From: Rhodospirillaceae bacterium | Lineage (GTDB): Bacteria; Pseudomonadota; Alphaproteobacteria; UBA828 | Direction of reading: 5' to 3' | Length of the DNA: 55,708 nt | Assembly (NCBI GenBank): GCA_002728135.1 | Contig: PBVE01000004.1 | Location: 28,202 to 83,909 of the forward strand | Position numbers and translations under genes: made by a program | Part shown: positions 18,143-27,739 of the stretch, piece by piece | Numbering within the stretch: the first letter of the stretch is position 1 | Layout of the letters: each line of letters begins with the position of its first letter | Notes under the pieces: model-generated | The model's database searches: none | The model's input: the letters and a program-made list of their open reading frames with translations, nothing else | What the model was told of the DNA's origin: nothing

Positions 18143-18490
18143 TTATTGTTTATCAGTTGCACAATTAAAACAAATAGTAACTGCAGGATCATTTTCTAAC
18201 CGTTTCTTTTCTATGTGTCCATCACAGGAAGCACATAAACCGTAAGTCTTCTGTTTAATTCTAATTAAAGCTAAATCTATCTTTTCTATAAATATTTGGC
18301 GCCGATTCTCGGTTTCAATTGCCATTGCCTGAGCTCGCATTGCATCCATTCTAGATAACCTACCAACTGCTGGCTGATCAAGCCTAACCACCCCCCTTTC
18401 AGACTCAGTTTGTTTTGAAAGTGTTAATAATTCTTTTTTTTTATCAAGAAGTGATTGATAGAGTTTTTCGCAATTTATTTTATAATCCAT
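18143..18490 (-). CDS. TraR/DksA-family zinc-finger protein
   Basis: A 115-residue small DksA/TraR-type protein: an N-terminal helical hairpin rich in Lys/Glu/Arg, then a C4 zinc finger with Cys86-x2-Cys89 and Cys107-x2-Cys110 (CASCDGHI ... CFNCA). Members bind RNA polymerase through its secondary channel and modulate transcription, often with ppGpp. The acidic DxxDxA tip of full DksA is not obvious, so its regulatory output may differ. It is 15 bases downstream of the aminotransferase gene on the same strand, the last gene of the hyuAB-larA-like run. Confidence 0.85.
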   Translation of the reverse strand: MDYKINCEKLYQSLLDKKKELLTLSKQTESERGVVRLDQPAVGRLSRMDAMRAQAMAIETENRRQIFIEKIDLALIRIKQKTYGLCASCDGHIEKKRLENDPAVTICFNCATDKQ

Positions 18491-18505
18491 TTTGGATTCC
18501 GCTTA

Positions 18506-19390
18506 TTAATACACAGGAGTTCCGAATTCAGCAGAGTCACGAAGCTTCCAATACATTTCATCTAATCTTTTTGTTATAGGCCCAGGAGCCTCAAATTTAA
18601 GTTTACAGCCCCCCACCTCTCGAATTGGGAGGGCTCCACCTGCAGTACTTGTAGTAAATATTTCATCAGCTGTATGCAGATCAAATGTCGAAACTTGACA
18701 CTCTCTATGTTCTATACCTTCTTGAGATGCTAAATCAACAAACGTTTGGCGTGTAATACCTCTTAATATCCCTTCGGATGGAGTGAATATTTTACCTTGC
18801 TTAACCACAAAAATATTAGAAGCTGGCCCTTCAGAAACATAACCATTCTGGTCTAGCCAGATAACATCATCATAACCAGCTTCAAGAGCATCAATTTTAG
18901 CCAATTGGAAATGTAATCGATTAACACACTTATAACGTGGATCAAGAGTATCTGCTGGGAACCCTCTCAAGTGACTAATCATAAGACGGATTCCATTTTT
19001 CCTACCATTGTCATCAGCTAAGAATATATAAGGAGCTGCCCAAACTATTTCTGTAGGTTTATTCTCTCTAGGATCTGCAATAACCTGTTGAGAAACACCA
19101 CGTGTTGCAATAAACCTTATACTAGCATCCTTAAGGTTATTCCTTCTAACAGTTTCAATTATAGCTTCACGCCATCCATTTCTATCTAGCGATGGAGTAA
19201 GCCTTGTTGCCCGAATTGAATCTTCAAAACGGCTCAAATGATCTTCCAGTTTAAAAATATTTCCTTTCCATGCTGATACCACATCAAAAACAGCATCTCC
19301 CAAAAGGAACCCCTGATCTAATACAGATATAGTCGCCTCACTAAGAGGTATAAATTGACTATTAATATAAATTAGTGGATCAGTTTTCAT
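18506..19390 (-). CDS. Class IV aminotransferase (D-amino acid / branched-chain type)
   Basis: This 294-residue PLP fold-type IV enzyme opens with the typical INSQFIPLSEATISVLDQGFLLGDAVFD region. The PLP lysine is in YKCVNRL (Lys154), followed by the VSEGPASNIFVV block near 185-195 and a C-terminal STAGGALPI loop. D-amino acid aminotransferase, branched-chain aminotransferase and aminodeoxychorismate lyase share this fold. The general pattern is nearest to D-alanine or omega-type members, but the sequence alone does not decide. It sits downstream of the LarA homologue and hyuAB on the same strand, so it may transaminate the amino acid those enzymes release. No strong ribosome site is seen. 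Confidence 0.85.
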   Translation of the reverse strand: MKTDPLIYINSQFIPLSEATISVLDQGFLLGDAVFDVVSAWKGNIFKLEDHLSRFEDSIRATRLTPSLDRNGWREAIIETVRRNNLKDASIRFIATRGVSQQVIADPRENKPTEIVWAAPYIFLADDNGRKNGIRLMISHLRGFPADTLDPRYKCVNRLHFQLAKIDALEAGYDDVIWLDQNGYVSEGPASNIFVVKQGKIFTPSEGILRGITRQTFVDLASQEGIEHRECQVSTFDLHTADEIFTTSTAGGALPIREVGGCKLKFEAPGPITKRLDEMYWKLRDSAEFGTPVY

Positions 19391-19496
19391 TATTTTACAT
19401 GAAATGTAATAAATATTTTTAAATTCATTAAATCACCCTTGAAAAACGTAATTATTTATAACGGTGCCATAATCACTATTTGTAATTAACGTTTAT

Positions 19497-20804
19497 CTAT
19501 ACCCTTGTTAATAATTTACCAGAAGAATCAAACTCTATTTCCATAATATCTGATATAAGCTCATCATTCGTGCCTAATTCTGCTGCCAATGATGGAGAAA
19601 TCAGTATTTCATCAAGATAAAGCGTAGAACGAATTATACAAAGACGAGCATTCTCACCATCTAATCTCCAAGAAGATGCAACTGCGGCACGTATTGCTTG
19701 TGATTCATCAGCAAGTGCTGGAGGCAAACGAACTTTCTCAACTGAGGTTGCTGTCGTTGCATTTAAATACATAGCATACAGATCTAGACCATCAACTACA
19801 GCCTTAGTAGTAAAGTCTGCGGCACCTACACCAAGTCCATTTCCATGGCTTTCTGGCGTAACTCCTAATATAACTAACTTATGCACAAAAGGTTTCTTAG
19901 GATTATCTTGCCCGCGTATCTCAGCTCTGCCAGAAACTGCAGGATCCATGCCACTACCTGAGATATTCTTTCCTAATGTTTCAACTACAAGGACATCAAT
20001 TTGCGAAAAAGGTAGCTTTGGTAGTAATTCTTTTGCATTAATTAGTAGCCGACTATCCACATCGTGAAAATCTTCAGGCTCTGCACCCTCTATGATGACA
20101 GCATCATGCCTTGAGTTCTCAACAATACCAATTCCATATGCTATAGGTGAGTTATCAATTGCTATACGTGCCCACTCTGGCAAAACTTCTGCATACCCTT
20201 TGGGACCAAGACGATGGACTAAACGTGCACCCTCAGCTTTTCCTAAACCTATAGATACCATTTTGACAATACCACTCTCGATATCTCTAGGAAAAGAGGT
20301 ATGCTGTTTAACTCTGTTAACAACTAAAACTGCATCTGCATCAGCTGCAAAACGATCAAAATACACAGGTACGCCCTGGCTGGTAACACCTTTTTGAACG
20401 ACCTCCATAGTTGCTTTTATGGGACATCCCATTGTTTCCTCTGTATATCCTAATTCTTTAAGCAAAGTAGTTTGGGCTTCAGCACTTCCACCACCATGAC
20501 TTCCCATTGCGGGAACTATAAAAGGTTTAAATCCACGCTCATGCATCCATTCAACTGAAGTGCGTACAACCTCTGGCTTAGCCTTAATCCCCCTACTCCC
20601 GCATGTTATTGCAATTCGGGAGCCAGGATCTAAATCCGAAAATCTTTTAGAACGATTGAGTAAATTACGTACAGCAGTACGGATTTCCCTTATAGCCGGT
20701 GCATCAGGGTGTTTCAATCTGACACGAAGCACTCCAGGCAAAGGTTCCTTCTCCGCCATCGGCAATCTAATTTCTGGAAATATAGGACTTTTACGATCAT
20801 CCAT
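19497..20804 (-). CDS. LarA-like (DUF2088) putative nickel-pincer racemase/epimerase
   Basis: 435 residues, close to lactate racemase LarA (about 424). Candidate cofactor residues line up by motif and spacing with Lactobacillus LarA His108, His174, Lys184 and His200. They are His103 in PAMGSHGGG, His168 in RVKQHTSF, Lys181 in ESGIVKMVS and His197 in RLVHRLG, with the same 16-residue step between the last two. In LarA the lysine holds the nickel-pincer nucleotide and the last histidine binds nickel. Homologues racemise or epimerise various 2-hydroxy acids, so the substrate is open. The gene lies 40 bases after hyuB and before a class IV aminotransferase, all on one strand, with an AGGAAAC ribosome site. 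LarE is encoded 32 kb away; larB and larC are not seen. Confidence 0.75.
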   Translation of the reverse strand: MDDRKSPIFPEIRLPMAEKEPLPGVLRVRLKHPDAPAIREIRTAVRNLLNRSKRFSDLDPGSRIAITCGSRGIKAKPEVVRTSVEWMHERGFKPFIVPAMGSHGGGSAEAQTTLLKELGYTEETMGCPIKATMEVVQKGVTSQGVPVYFDRFAADADAVLVVNRVKQHTSFPRDIESGIVKMVSIGLGKAEGARLVHRLGPKGYAEVLPEWARIAIDNSPIAYGIGIVENSRHDAVIIEGAEPEDFHDVDSRLLINAKELLPKLPFSQIDVLVVETLGKNISGSGMDPAVSGRAEIRGQDNPKKPFVHKLVILGVTPESHGNGLGVGAADFTTKAVVDGLDLYAMYLNATTATSVEKVRLPPALADESQAIRAAVASSWRLDGENARLCIIRSTLYLDEILISPSLAAELGTNDELISDIMEIEFDSSGKLLTRV

Positions 20805-20844
20805 ATCTTGTTTCCTGTTATGATATTATACAAAGCCAATTTAA

Positions 20845-22644
20845 TTATTTTTTTCGGAATTCTTTTGTAGCCTCTTTATCTACAGTTAATGTATTATCTG
20901 CTAATGAACCATGAAAATAAACACCGTAGATTTTATTTGCTCTCTCTATAGTCTCATAAGACTCTATCACATCTTTAAGCACTCTATTTGGGTCCCTCTC
21001 AAAAGGATCTCCATAGCCTCCTCCTCCACTCTGATTGCCCCTAATAAACTCCCCTTTACTTATCCTCACAACAACCATATTTGGAAGTTCTTCCTCTTGT
21101 CCATCAGATCTTACAATAAAATGTGAACATTTCTTTCCATGGTTACCTCCTCGAACCCCTTGAGGTGCAAAATGTGTCCCATCACATGGCCATATTGCGT
21201 TCATATCTTCTTTTATTGGTCCATAAGCTACTTCTTGACCTGGTGCCCCTCGGTATTTACCCGCACCTCCGCTGCCAGTCACAAGACGTAAATAGTGAAA
21301 CTGCATGGGGTGCTTAAGCTCATCAATCTCTACAGAATCTCTATACATTAGACCCCCAACTACTGGGATTGCATAAGTAATCCAACCATCTGATGTTGGA
21401 CCTGCGGGCCCCCCATTAGAAGCTATATGCAATTGATTAACATAAGGTTTACCATCAACTCTATGATCGTTTCCTGACACAACAGCAAATCCAGCCCCTA
21501 AACCAACTCCCCCTTCAGCCAAACCCCACCCGTCGCCTAATTGAGCAAATGCTGCTTGGGTAATATTTATTAGTCGGTCAGCAATATTAGTTGTAGCAAT
21601 AGAGCAACTGTGTGGGAACTTTGGTTTACCTACTACCGCACCATCTTTTAAATGTAATATGATTCTTCTAAATGACCCAGAATTTCGAGGAACTGTTGGG
21701 TCTATAGAATTGAAAACTCCCGCTATTACAGAAGCTGAAGCACAAGCCTCACTTTGGTTAAACCCACAATCAACATTTGGTGGGTGATCCAACAAATCGA
21801 GGTCAATTAAAGCTTTTTCTGGATCAATTTTGAGTGTTACCTTAAGGGGGATTCCATCAGGTAACAGTTCTCCAAATGGATCATGTGCACCTGAATTAAA
21901 CAGTTCTGATTTCGGCAATTTTTGTATTGCATGGCACATTCTCTCTTCTGAATAATCCAACCAATGATCAATAAACTGTTTAATAGTTTCTTTGCCATAT
22001 TTTTTACAAAGCTCTTTTAGTCTTCTCTCTCCTATCCTTGCAGAACCTATTCCTGCAAGAAAATCACCATACCATTGACTTGGGACTCTTACACGAGATC
22101 TACACATACGCACAACATCATCAATCATTTTGTAATTTCGCTGGATTCGTACAGCAGGAAAAATCAATGCACCTTCTTCATATTGGTCTTTTGCTGCAGC
22201 CATATAAGTAGTAGGTGCCGCATTCCCAATATCAGCCTGATGTGCTTTAGCAACAGCTGTAAAAAAATGTTCCCCTTCAAAAAAAACTGGAACTAGAAAT
22301 GTGTGATCCGCAGCATGAGTATTTCCTGAATAGGGGTCATTATGCAAAAAACAATCTCCTTCATTGATATCACCATCATGTAATTCACACATTGTTTTTG
22401 TTTGCAAATGTGATCCAAAAATATGAATAGGAAGTCCTTCTGCAGATGCCAACAGCTGATTATCAGCTGTACATATTGCACAAGAAAAATCTCGAGCAGA
22501 ACTAATTACTGCTGAACGTGCAGCTCTAAGCAGAGTGTTTGTCATCTCACGAATAATACCATCCATACGATTAGCAAGTATAGCGGTCATAAATGGATCA
22601 ATTTTAGACTCTTCAATAGAGTTTGAAATTTTTTCAAAAATCAT
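20845..22644 (-). CDS. hyuB: Hydantoinase B/oxoprolinase family protein
   Basis: This 599-residue HyuB-family subunit starts DPFMTAILANRMDGIIREMTNT-like, with the family signature near the N-terminus. It has FLHNDPYSGNTHAADHTFLVPVF (near 102), MYRDSVEIDE and the glycine-rich C-terminal GGGGYGDPFERDP near 540. Together with HyuA it forms an ATP-dependent ring-opening amidohydrolase of the N-methylhydantoinase/5-oxoprolinase group (the acetone carboxylase family is a more distant relative). Its ATG overlaps the hyuA stop as TAATG, so translation is coupled. Since pxpABC is also present, a substrate other than 5-oxoproline is likely, but the sequence does not say which. Confidence 0.92.
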   Translation of the reverse strand: MIFEKISNSIEESKIDPFMTAILANRMDGIIREMTNTLLRAARSAVISSARDFSCAICTADNQLLASAEGLPIHIFGSHLQTKTMCELHDGDINEGDCFLHNDPYSGNTHAADHTFLVPVFFEGEHFFTAVAKAHQADIGNAAPTTYMAAAKDQYEEGALIFPAVRIQRNYKMIDDVVRMCRSRVRVPSQWYGDFLAGIGSARIGERRLKELCKKYGKETIKQFIDHWLDYSEERMCHAIQKLPKSELFNSGAHDPFGELLPDGIPLKVTLKIDPEKALIDLDLLDHPPNVDCGFNQSEACASASVIAGVFNSIDPTVPRNSGSFRRIILHLKDGAVVGKPKFPHSCSIATTNIADRLINITQAAFAQLGDGWGLAEGGVGLGAGFAVVSGNDHRVDGKPYVNQLHIASNGGPAGPTSDGWITYAIPVVGGLMYRDSVEIDELKHPMQFHYLRLVTGSGGAGKYRGAPGQEVAYGPIKEDMNAIWPCDGTHFAPQGVRGGNHGKKCSHFIVRSDGQEEELPNMVVVRISKGEFIRGNQSGGGGYGDPFERDPNRVLKDVIESYETIERANKIYGVYFHGSLADNTLTVDKEATKEFRKK

Positions 22645-24725
22645 TATTTTTCCAAAATATCAATAATGTAGTTTCCAGAAATACTTATTTTTGTGACCAT
22701 ATTTGGATAAACAACTATTGTCGTACTTGGCTCCTCTATAACTGCAGGCCCCTTAATTACACTTCCAACTGGGATATCTGACCCCTTATATATAGGTGTA
22801 CTTATTGGCTCTAGGCCTCCAAACCAACAATTTCGTTTTTGTGAGAAAGACGGTAACTCTGCTTTTGTTACATCTGAATTATAACTTTTTACTATGTCTA
22901 ATTTAATAGACAATCGAGCTTTCCAACTCATTATTTCAACTGGGCTTCCTTCATCACGCACTTCAAAAACTCTCTGATGGACATGATGAAATTTGTCTAC
23001 AAAACTTTTAAGATCTGATTGTTGTAAAAACCTCTTGTTAGGTAGAGGAGTATCCAATTCCCATACCTGTCCAATGTATCGTGCTTCTGCAATATAATCG
23101 ATTTCATAAGGGACATCTGAATAGAGTGTCATTGAAGCTTTAAAAGCTTCTAATTTGTTCTGCAATTTACAAAGAACATTATTAACACCTTCGAAATCAA
23201 AGGACTCAGATGTTGTGACCAGACTTAGTGTCTCTTCAGCAACAATATCAGCAAACTGCATTCCGGAAGCTGATAACGCAGAAGCTAATTTTGGGATTAT
23301 CACACGATGACAGCCTAACTCCTTGGCTATATTCATTATATTTATTCCAGCAGCACCTCCCCCAGCAACTATTGAACCTTCCCTCGGATCAAACCCCTCA
23401 TTAATTGTTATATCACTGATAGCTTTCATCATTAAGTCACTAGAAAGAGTTAAAATCTTCCAAGCAGTTAAATGGCTACTTAAATTAATTTTATTTGCAA
23501 TTAATTCTATTGACTTCTCCGCGGCTTTTACATCAAGAGTCATCTGGCCACCTAAGAAAAAATCAGGATTGAGATATCCAAGAATAGCAGCAGCATCTGA
23601 CACGGTTGCATCTGTCCCCCCTTGGCCATAACACGCAGGTCCAGGTTGTGCACCTGCAGAATTTGGGCCTATACGCATTAACCCACCTTCATCAACCCAA
23701 GCTATTGAACCTCCACCAGCACCTACTGATCGTACATCAACTGAAGAGATACCAAGTAAGTGACCAATGTATGGTTGACCTAACCAGGTATCCCTTGTAA
23801 ACGCTAGATTTCCGTCACGAACAAGACCTACATCAAAAGTTGTACCACCTGTATCACATACGATTATATCCTCACCACATCCTTCAAGCTTAGAAAATTC
23901 CAACCCAGCTATAGGAGCCATTGCTGGACCCGAATTAACAGTATAAATGGGTTTATCTATTAATGACTTTATGTCACTGCACCCACCTGCAATGGTAGAA
24001 ACAAGGATATCCCCGCTATATCCAGAGCATCTTAGATCTTTTTCAAGATCATAAAGATGACTTTGCATTAAAGGCTTTAGAGAAGCATCTATGGCTGTAG
24101 CTGAGGCACGACGATATTCACGAACGACAGGTATTAACTCATGTGATAAAGTATAAGGTAAATCTGGCAAATTATCTGATAATATTCTTGCCATCTCTTT
24201 TTCATGATCAGAGTTTGCAATAGACCATAAAAAACATACCGCAACAGCCTTGAATCCTCTACGATTAATCTCCTTACACAAATCTAATGCTTGATTATAG
24301 TTAAATGGGATAACTTGATTTCCTAAAGAATCTATTCTTTCTTCAAGCTCAAAAGTATTGTGGCGAGCTATGTATGGTGTAGGGAAATCTGATGAAAAAT
24401 CATGAGGATTGTATTTACCACCCTCTTTTACAACTAAAGTATCTGGGAATCCTTTTGTTGTAATAAATGCAGTTTTTGCAACAGATTCGGTGATTATCGC
24501 ATTCGTAGCTCTTGTGGTTCCATAGATCAAAAGTTTTCCTGCTGACAACAACTCTTCTAAGCTTATATCTCTGTCAAAAGCAGCAGATTTGAGAGCATTA
24601 CGCATGCCATCAAATATTCTATTAGTAGTTGTTAAAGCCTTCCCAATGTTTTCGTTGCCACTTTCATCACTAACTATAACATCTGTGAACGTTCCCCCAG
24701 TATCGACTGAAATTTTATAAGACAT
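22644..24725 (-). CDS. hyuA: Hydantoinase A/oxoprolinase family protein (ATP-binding subunit)
   Basis: About 693 residues. The ASKHA-type nucleotide fold starts at once with ISVDTGGTFTDVIV (5-18), has VCDTGGTTFDVGLV near 290 and a PGPACYGQGG motif near 365. These are the phosphate loops and family signature of HyuA/5-oxoprolinase. This subunit should phosphorylate the lactam or imide before HyuB-dependent opening. The ATG at 24725 is preferred over one 36 bases upstream because the homologous N-terminus begins there and GGAAA precedes it. It heads the run hyuA-hyuB-larA-like-aminotransferase and is divergent from a class III aminotransferase gene. Confidence 0.92.
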   Translation of the reverse strand: MSYKISVDTGGTFTDVIVSDESGNENIGKALTTTNRIFDGMRNALKSAAFDRDISLEELLSAGKLLIYGTTRATNAIITESVAKTAFITTKGFPDTLVVKEGGKYNPHDFSSDFPTPYIARHNTFELEERIDSLGNQVIPFNYNQALDLCKEINRRGFKAVAVCFLWSIANSDHEKEMARILSDNLPDLPYTLSHELIPVVREYRRASATAIDASLKPLMQSHLYDLEKDLRCSGYSGDILVSTIAGGCSDIKSLIDKPIYTVNSGPAMAPIAGLEFSKLEGCGEDIIVCDTGGTTFDVGLVRDGNLAFTRDTWLGQPYIGHLLGISSVDVRSVGAGGGSIAWVDEGGLMRIGPNSAGAQPGPACYGQGGTDATVSDAAAILGYLNPDFFLGGQMTLDVKAAEKSIELIANKINLSSHLTAWKILTLSSDLMMKAISDITINEGFDPREGSIVAGGGAAGINIMNIAKELGCHRVIIPKLASALSASGMQFADIVAEETLSLVTTSESFDFEGVNNVLCKLQNKLEAFKASMTLYSDVPYEIDYIAEARYIGQVWELDTPLPNKRFLQQSDLKSFVDKFHHVHQRVFEVRDEGSPVEIMSWKARLSIKLDIVKSYNSDVTKAELPSFSQKRNCWFGGLEPISTPIYKGSDIPVGSVIKGPAVIEEPSTTIVVYPNMVTKISISGNYIIDILEK

Positions 24726-24880
24726 TACAATTTTTCCATAATAATTATTCAACAATATCAATGCAAAAAATCTTACTTGGATGTAAAGTTAAGAAAAACT
24801 TTTTTATTACTCCATTAGAATAAATCAGATAATCAGGAAAGTTTTTGAAATATATTAAAATTATATAAATGGAGGTAAAT

Positions 24881-26278
24881 ATGCCACAAGAAAACTCAGC
24901 TGCTGGAAGAGATGCTCGCTACATGTTACACGGATATTGCGACCTTGCAACTAATCGTAAACTTGGGTCTTCAGTAATTTCTGGTGGGGAGGGCATATAT
25001 GTATATGATGAGAATGGGACTATTTATCTTGAAGGTGCCGCAGGAATGTGGTGTACGGCATTTGGTTTTGGCGAAGAAGAAATAATTGAAGCAGCAGTTG
25101 AACAACTTTATAAACTCCCATATTATCATACTTTAGCCTACAAATCAGTTAATCCAGCTATAGATCTAGCTGAAAAGTTATCACAAATTGTGCCTATTGA
25201 TGATGCCAAAGTACATTTTGCTTTGTCTGGATCTGAAGCAAATGATTTTTTAATCAAATTCACTCGTTACTATAATAATTCTATCGGTAGGCCAGAAAAG
25301 AAAAAAATTATATCACGAATTAATGGATTCCATGGGGCTACAATTGGGGCAGCTAGTCTCAGTGGCATCCCAGTCATGCATAAGGCCTTTGATCTTCCAA
25401 TAAATAATATTGTTCACATTACAGAACCAAATTGGTTTCATAATGCATACCCAGGAGAGAGTATTGAAGAGTTTACAAACAGGTTAACTGAAGAATTGGC
25501 TAACGTAATCATGGCTGAAGGCCCCGAGACAATTGCTGGGTTCATTGCAGAACCAATTACTGGTGCTGGTGGTGTTATTATTCCGCCAGAGAATTACTAC
25601 CCAAAAATTCAGGAAATTCTTCATAAACATGATATTATGTTTTTTGCAGATGAAGTGATATGCGGTTTTGGTAGGACCGGCAAAATGTGGGGCTGTGAAA
25701 CCATGGGTATACAACCCTCGACAATGACCTTAGCAAAGTCTCTTACTTCGGCATACCAGCCACTTTCAGCATTAATTATTAATGATCAAATGTATCAAGG
25801 CATGGAAAAAGGTTGTGATCAAATAGGGTTTTTTGGGCACGGTACTACATATGGAGGACATCCTGTTAGTTGTGCAGTTGCACTCAAGGTAATAGAACTT
25901 TTTGAACGAAGGAATATGCTCACACACATTCAAAACGTCTCAATTCATTTCAATGATCATATAGCTAAGCTTAAGGAACACCCACTTGTTGGACAAGTTA
26001 GATCGAAAGGTTTACTAGCTGCCGTTGAGCTTATTGCTGACAAAAAAAATAAACGTTTTTTTGAACCAATGGGATCCGTTGCAAAACGAGTAAAAGATTG
26101 TGCTGAGGAAACGCATAAGCTTATCATAAGGCAGGTACCCTGCGGCGATACTTGTGCTTTCTCCCCACCATTAATTATCACGGAAAATGAAATTGATGAT
26201 ATGTTTGGTAGGTTTACACTTGCACTCGATCAAATAACAGACGAACTAACCAAAGAAAATTTAATTAACGTATATTAA
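24881..26278 (+). CDS. Class III (omega) aminotransferase, PLP-dependent
   Basis: 465 residues, PLP fold type I, class III. Visible motifs are the phosphate-cup SGSEANDF (116-123), NGFHGAT near 148-154, the cofactor Asp257 in FFADEVICGFGRTG, and the Schiff-base Lys286 in TLAKSLTSA. These enzymes move the omega- or alpha-amino group of amines or beta-amino acids to pyruvate or 2-oxoglutarate. The ATG at 24881 is chosen because GGAGG lies five bases before it; the ATG at 24869 overlaps that site. It is divergent from hyuA, suggesting it handles an amine released from the same substrates. The amino donor is unknown. Confidence 0.92.
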   Translation: MPQENSAAGRDARYMLHGYCDLATNRKLGSSVISGGEGIYVYDENGTIYLEGAAGMWCTAFGFGEEEIIEAAVEQLYKLPYYHTLAYKSVNPAIDLAEKLSQIVPIDDAKVHFALSGSEANDFLIKFTRYYNNSIGRPEKKKIISRINGFHGATIGAASLSGIPVMHKAFDLPINNIVHITEPNWFHNAYPGESIEEFTNRLTEELANVIMAEGPETIAGFIAEPITGAGGVIIPPENYYPKIQEILHKHDIMFFADEVICGFGRTGKMWGCETMGIQPSTMTLAKSLTSAYQPLSALIINDQMYQGMEKGCDQIGFFGHGTTYGGHPVSCAVALKVIELFERRNMLTHIQNVSIHFNDHIAKLKEHPLVGQVRSKGLLAAVELIADKKNKRFFEPMGSVAKRVKDCAEETHKLIIRQVPCGDTCAFSPPLIITENEIDDMFGRFTLALDQITDELTKENLINVY

Positions 26279-26309
26279 ATTCTGATGCTTATAAGAGGGA
26301 AATTTTTTC

Positions 26310-26972
26310 TTATTCCCCCCATATTTTTATCCCAGCATGCTTAAATGATGTGCTCTTTGAGATATTCAGTCTTATTAAAATAGGGGTTAGGGCTTCAATA
26401 GCTCGTGCACTCTCTGCAAGTCCACAATTGTATACTTTTACACCTAACTTTTCAATTAACTCAGTGGCTTTATTTTTAGCGTCTAAATTGTTCCCACATA
26501 TAAGAATATCACAATTTATTGGTTTTTTAATTTCTTGTAATACCTTTGCAGAAACATTATGAAGAGCTCCAACAACAGGTATATCATCCCCTAAAAAGGC
26601 TTGAGCTGATTCAGTTGCTGAACCTTCAGAAGGCATAACAACTTTTTTAGGATTATTCTCAGCCAAAGGCACAACAATATCTAATACAATTTTGCCCCGT
26701 AGATTACTTCTCAAGCTTTCAAGTGTGGGGTGATGTGCCTCCCATGGAACAGAAAGGATTACCATTTCATCTGCCTGCTCTACTGCATGTTGATTACTAC
26801 CTCCAATGATTGTTGCAGCCCCTGTTGGAAGGTGAGTTGTGATTTCTGAAGAAATTTCAGCAGCACGTGATGCATCCCGTGAGCCAATAAAAACATCAAC
26901 ACCTGCCATTGCAAACCGAAGTGCTAATCCTCTTCCTTGTGGTCCTGTTCCACCTAATATAGCTATAGTCAT
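26310..26972 (-). CDS. npdG: F420H2:NADP oxidoreductase (NADPH-dependent F420 reductase)
   Basis: 220 residues. The N-terminal dinucleotide motif is [16 protein letters not shown] (5-20), followed by GSRDASRA, the NADP-phosphate site typical of F420:NADP reductases. Short conserved blocks for the deazaflavin site ([21 protein letters not shown]) follow. The enzyme transfers hydride between NADPH and coenzyme F420 in the cytoplasm. In an aerobe it would supply F420H2 to reductases. It is the last gene of the F420 operon; its start overlaps the cofE stop by 4 bases (ATGA). Identification from the sequence and context is strong. Confidence 0.92.
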   Translation of the reverse strand: MTIAILGGTGPQGRGLALRFAMAGVDVFIGSRDASRAAEISSEITTHLPTGAATIIGGSNQHAVEQADEMVILSVPWEAHHPTLESLRSNLRGKIVLDIVVPLAENNPKKVVMPSEGSATESAQAFLGDDIPVVGALHNVSAKVLQEIKKPINCDILICGNNLDAKNKATELIEKLGVKVYNCGLAESARAIEALTPILIRLNISKSTSFKHAGIKIWGE

Positions 26973-27739
26973 CTAAATAGATCCTCCTCTTCAGGTCGAA
27001 TTAAATCTGCTGCAGAATTATCAATAGGGTCCCAATCTAAGCCTTTGAACACTATTATTGGACATTTACCTCCTTTCTTCATCAACAGGCCAGATGCAGC
27101 AGCAATTTCATCTGCGAATGCTGGTTGAGTAACTCGTAAACGATTTCCAAACGCATCATATACACCATAGAGATGGTGAGTGGCTGGCACTCCAGCAAGC
27201 CCTATCGCTACATTTACTTGACCAATACGCCAGGCTCGACCAAATGTATCAGAAATAATAATACCAATAGATCGTAAACCGGTTCTATTCTCAAGTTGAT
27301 CTCTTATCTTTCGAGCTGATTTATCGGGGTCATATGGCAATAGTAATGCAGTATTTTTCTCATCTATATTAGATTCATCTATGCAAGCATTGGCACTAAT
27401 ATATCCCAGTTTATGCTCAGTGATTAAAATGCCTTCCTCTAGGTCTTGACGCTCAACAGCTCGAATGACTCGTTTACTTTCTTGCAAAATAATTTCAACT
27501 TTACGAGGATCTTTACGTACTTTTTTAGATAACTTTATTGCTTCTCTAGATGGCTGTACATCTGAGTACGAAACAAACCGATTCTCCGCCTTGGATACTA
27601 TTTTGTGAGCAATGACAAGTATATCTCCTGCTTCTAGTTTTTTATTATCTCTGGTTAAACCAGAAAGAAGAAGGTCCACGAGATCATCTCCAGGTTTAAT
27701 GTCAGGGATGCCAGGAATTGCGTATAAATTAGCTGGCAA
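26969..27739 (-). CDS. cofE: Coenzyme F420-0:L-glutamate ligase
   Basis: 256 residues, matching stand-alone archaeal-type CofE. It adds one or more gamma-linked glutamates to F420-0 using GTP. Blocks seen are [17 protein letters not shown] (8-24), [16 protein letters not shown] near 40, [17 protein letters not shown] (about 107-123) and [19 protein letters not shown] (about 158-176), all characteristic. The C-terminal nitroreductase-like domain of actinobacterial FbiB is absent, so it does not carry the dehydro-F420 reductase. It starts with TTG and overlaps cofC by 11 bases. It lies between cofC and npdG. Confidence 0.94.
   Translation of the reverse strand: MPANLYAIPGIPDIKPGDDLVDLLLSGLTRDNKKLEAGDILVIAHKIVSKAENRFVSYSDVQPSREAIKLSKKVRKDPRKVEIILQESKRVIRAVERQDLEEGILITEHKLGYISANACIDESNIDEKNTALLLPYDPDKSARKIRDQLENRTGLRSIGIIISDTFGRAWRIGQVNVAIGLAGVPATHHLYGVYDAFGNRLRVTQPAFADEIAAASGLLMKKGGKCPIIVFKGLDWDPIDNSAADLIRPEEEDLFR

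Noticed and set aside
19497-20804. Naming the LarA homologue lactate racemase.
   Set aside because: Cofactor residues match, but LarA homologues act on many hydroxy acids, and no lactate context (larB, larC, lactate permease) is seen here.
26294-26320. Terminator at the end of the F420 operon (GGGAA/TTCCC).
   Set aside because: The stem is short, partly G-U, overlaps the npdG stop and is not followed by a T-run on the minus strand.
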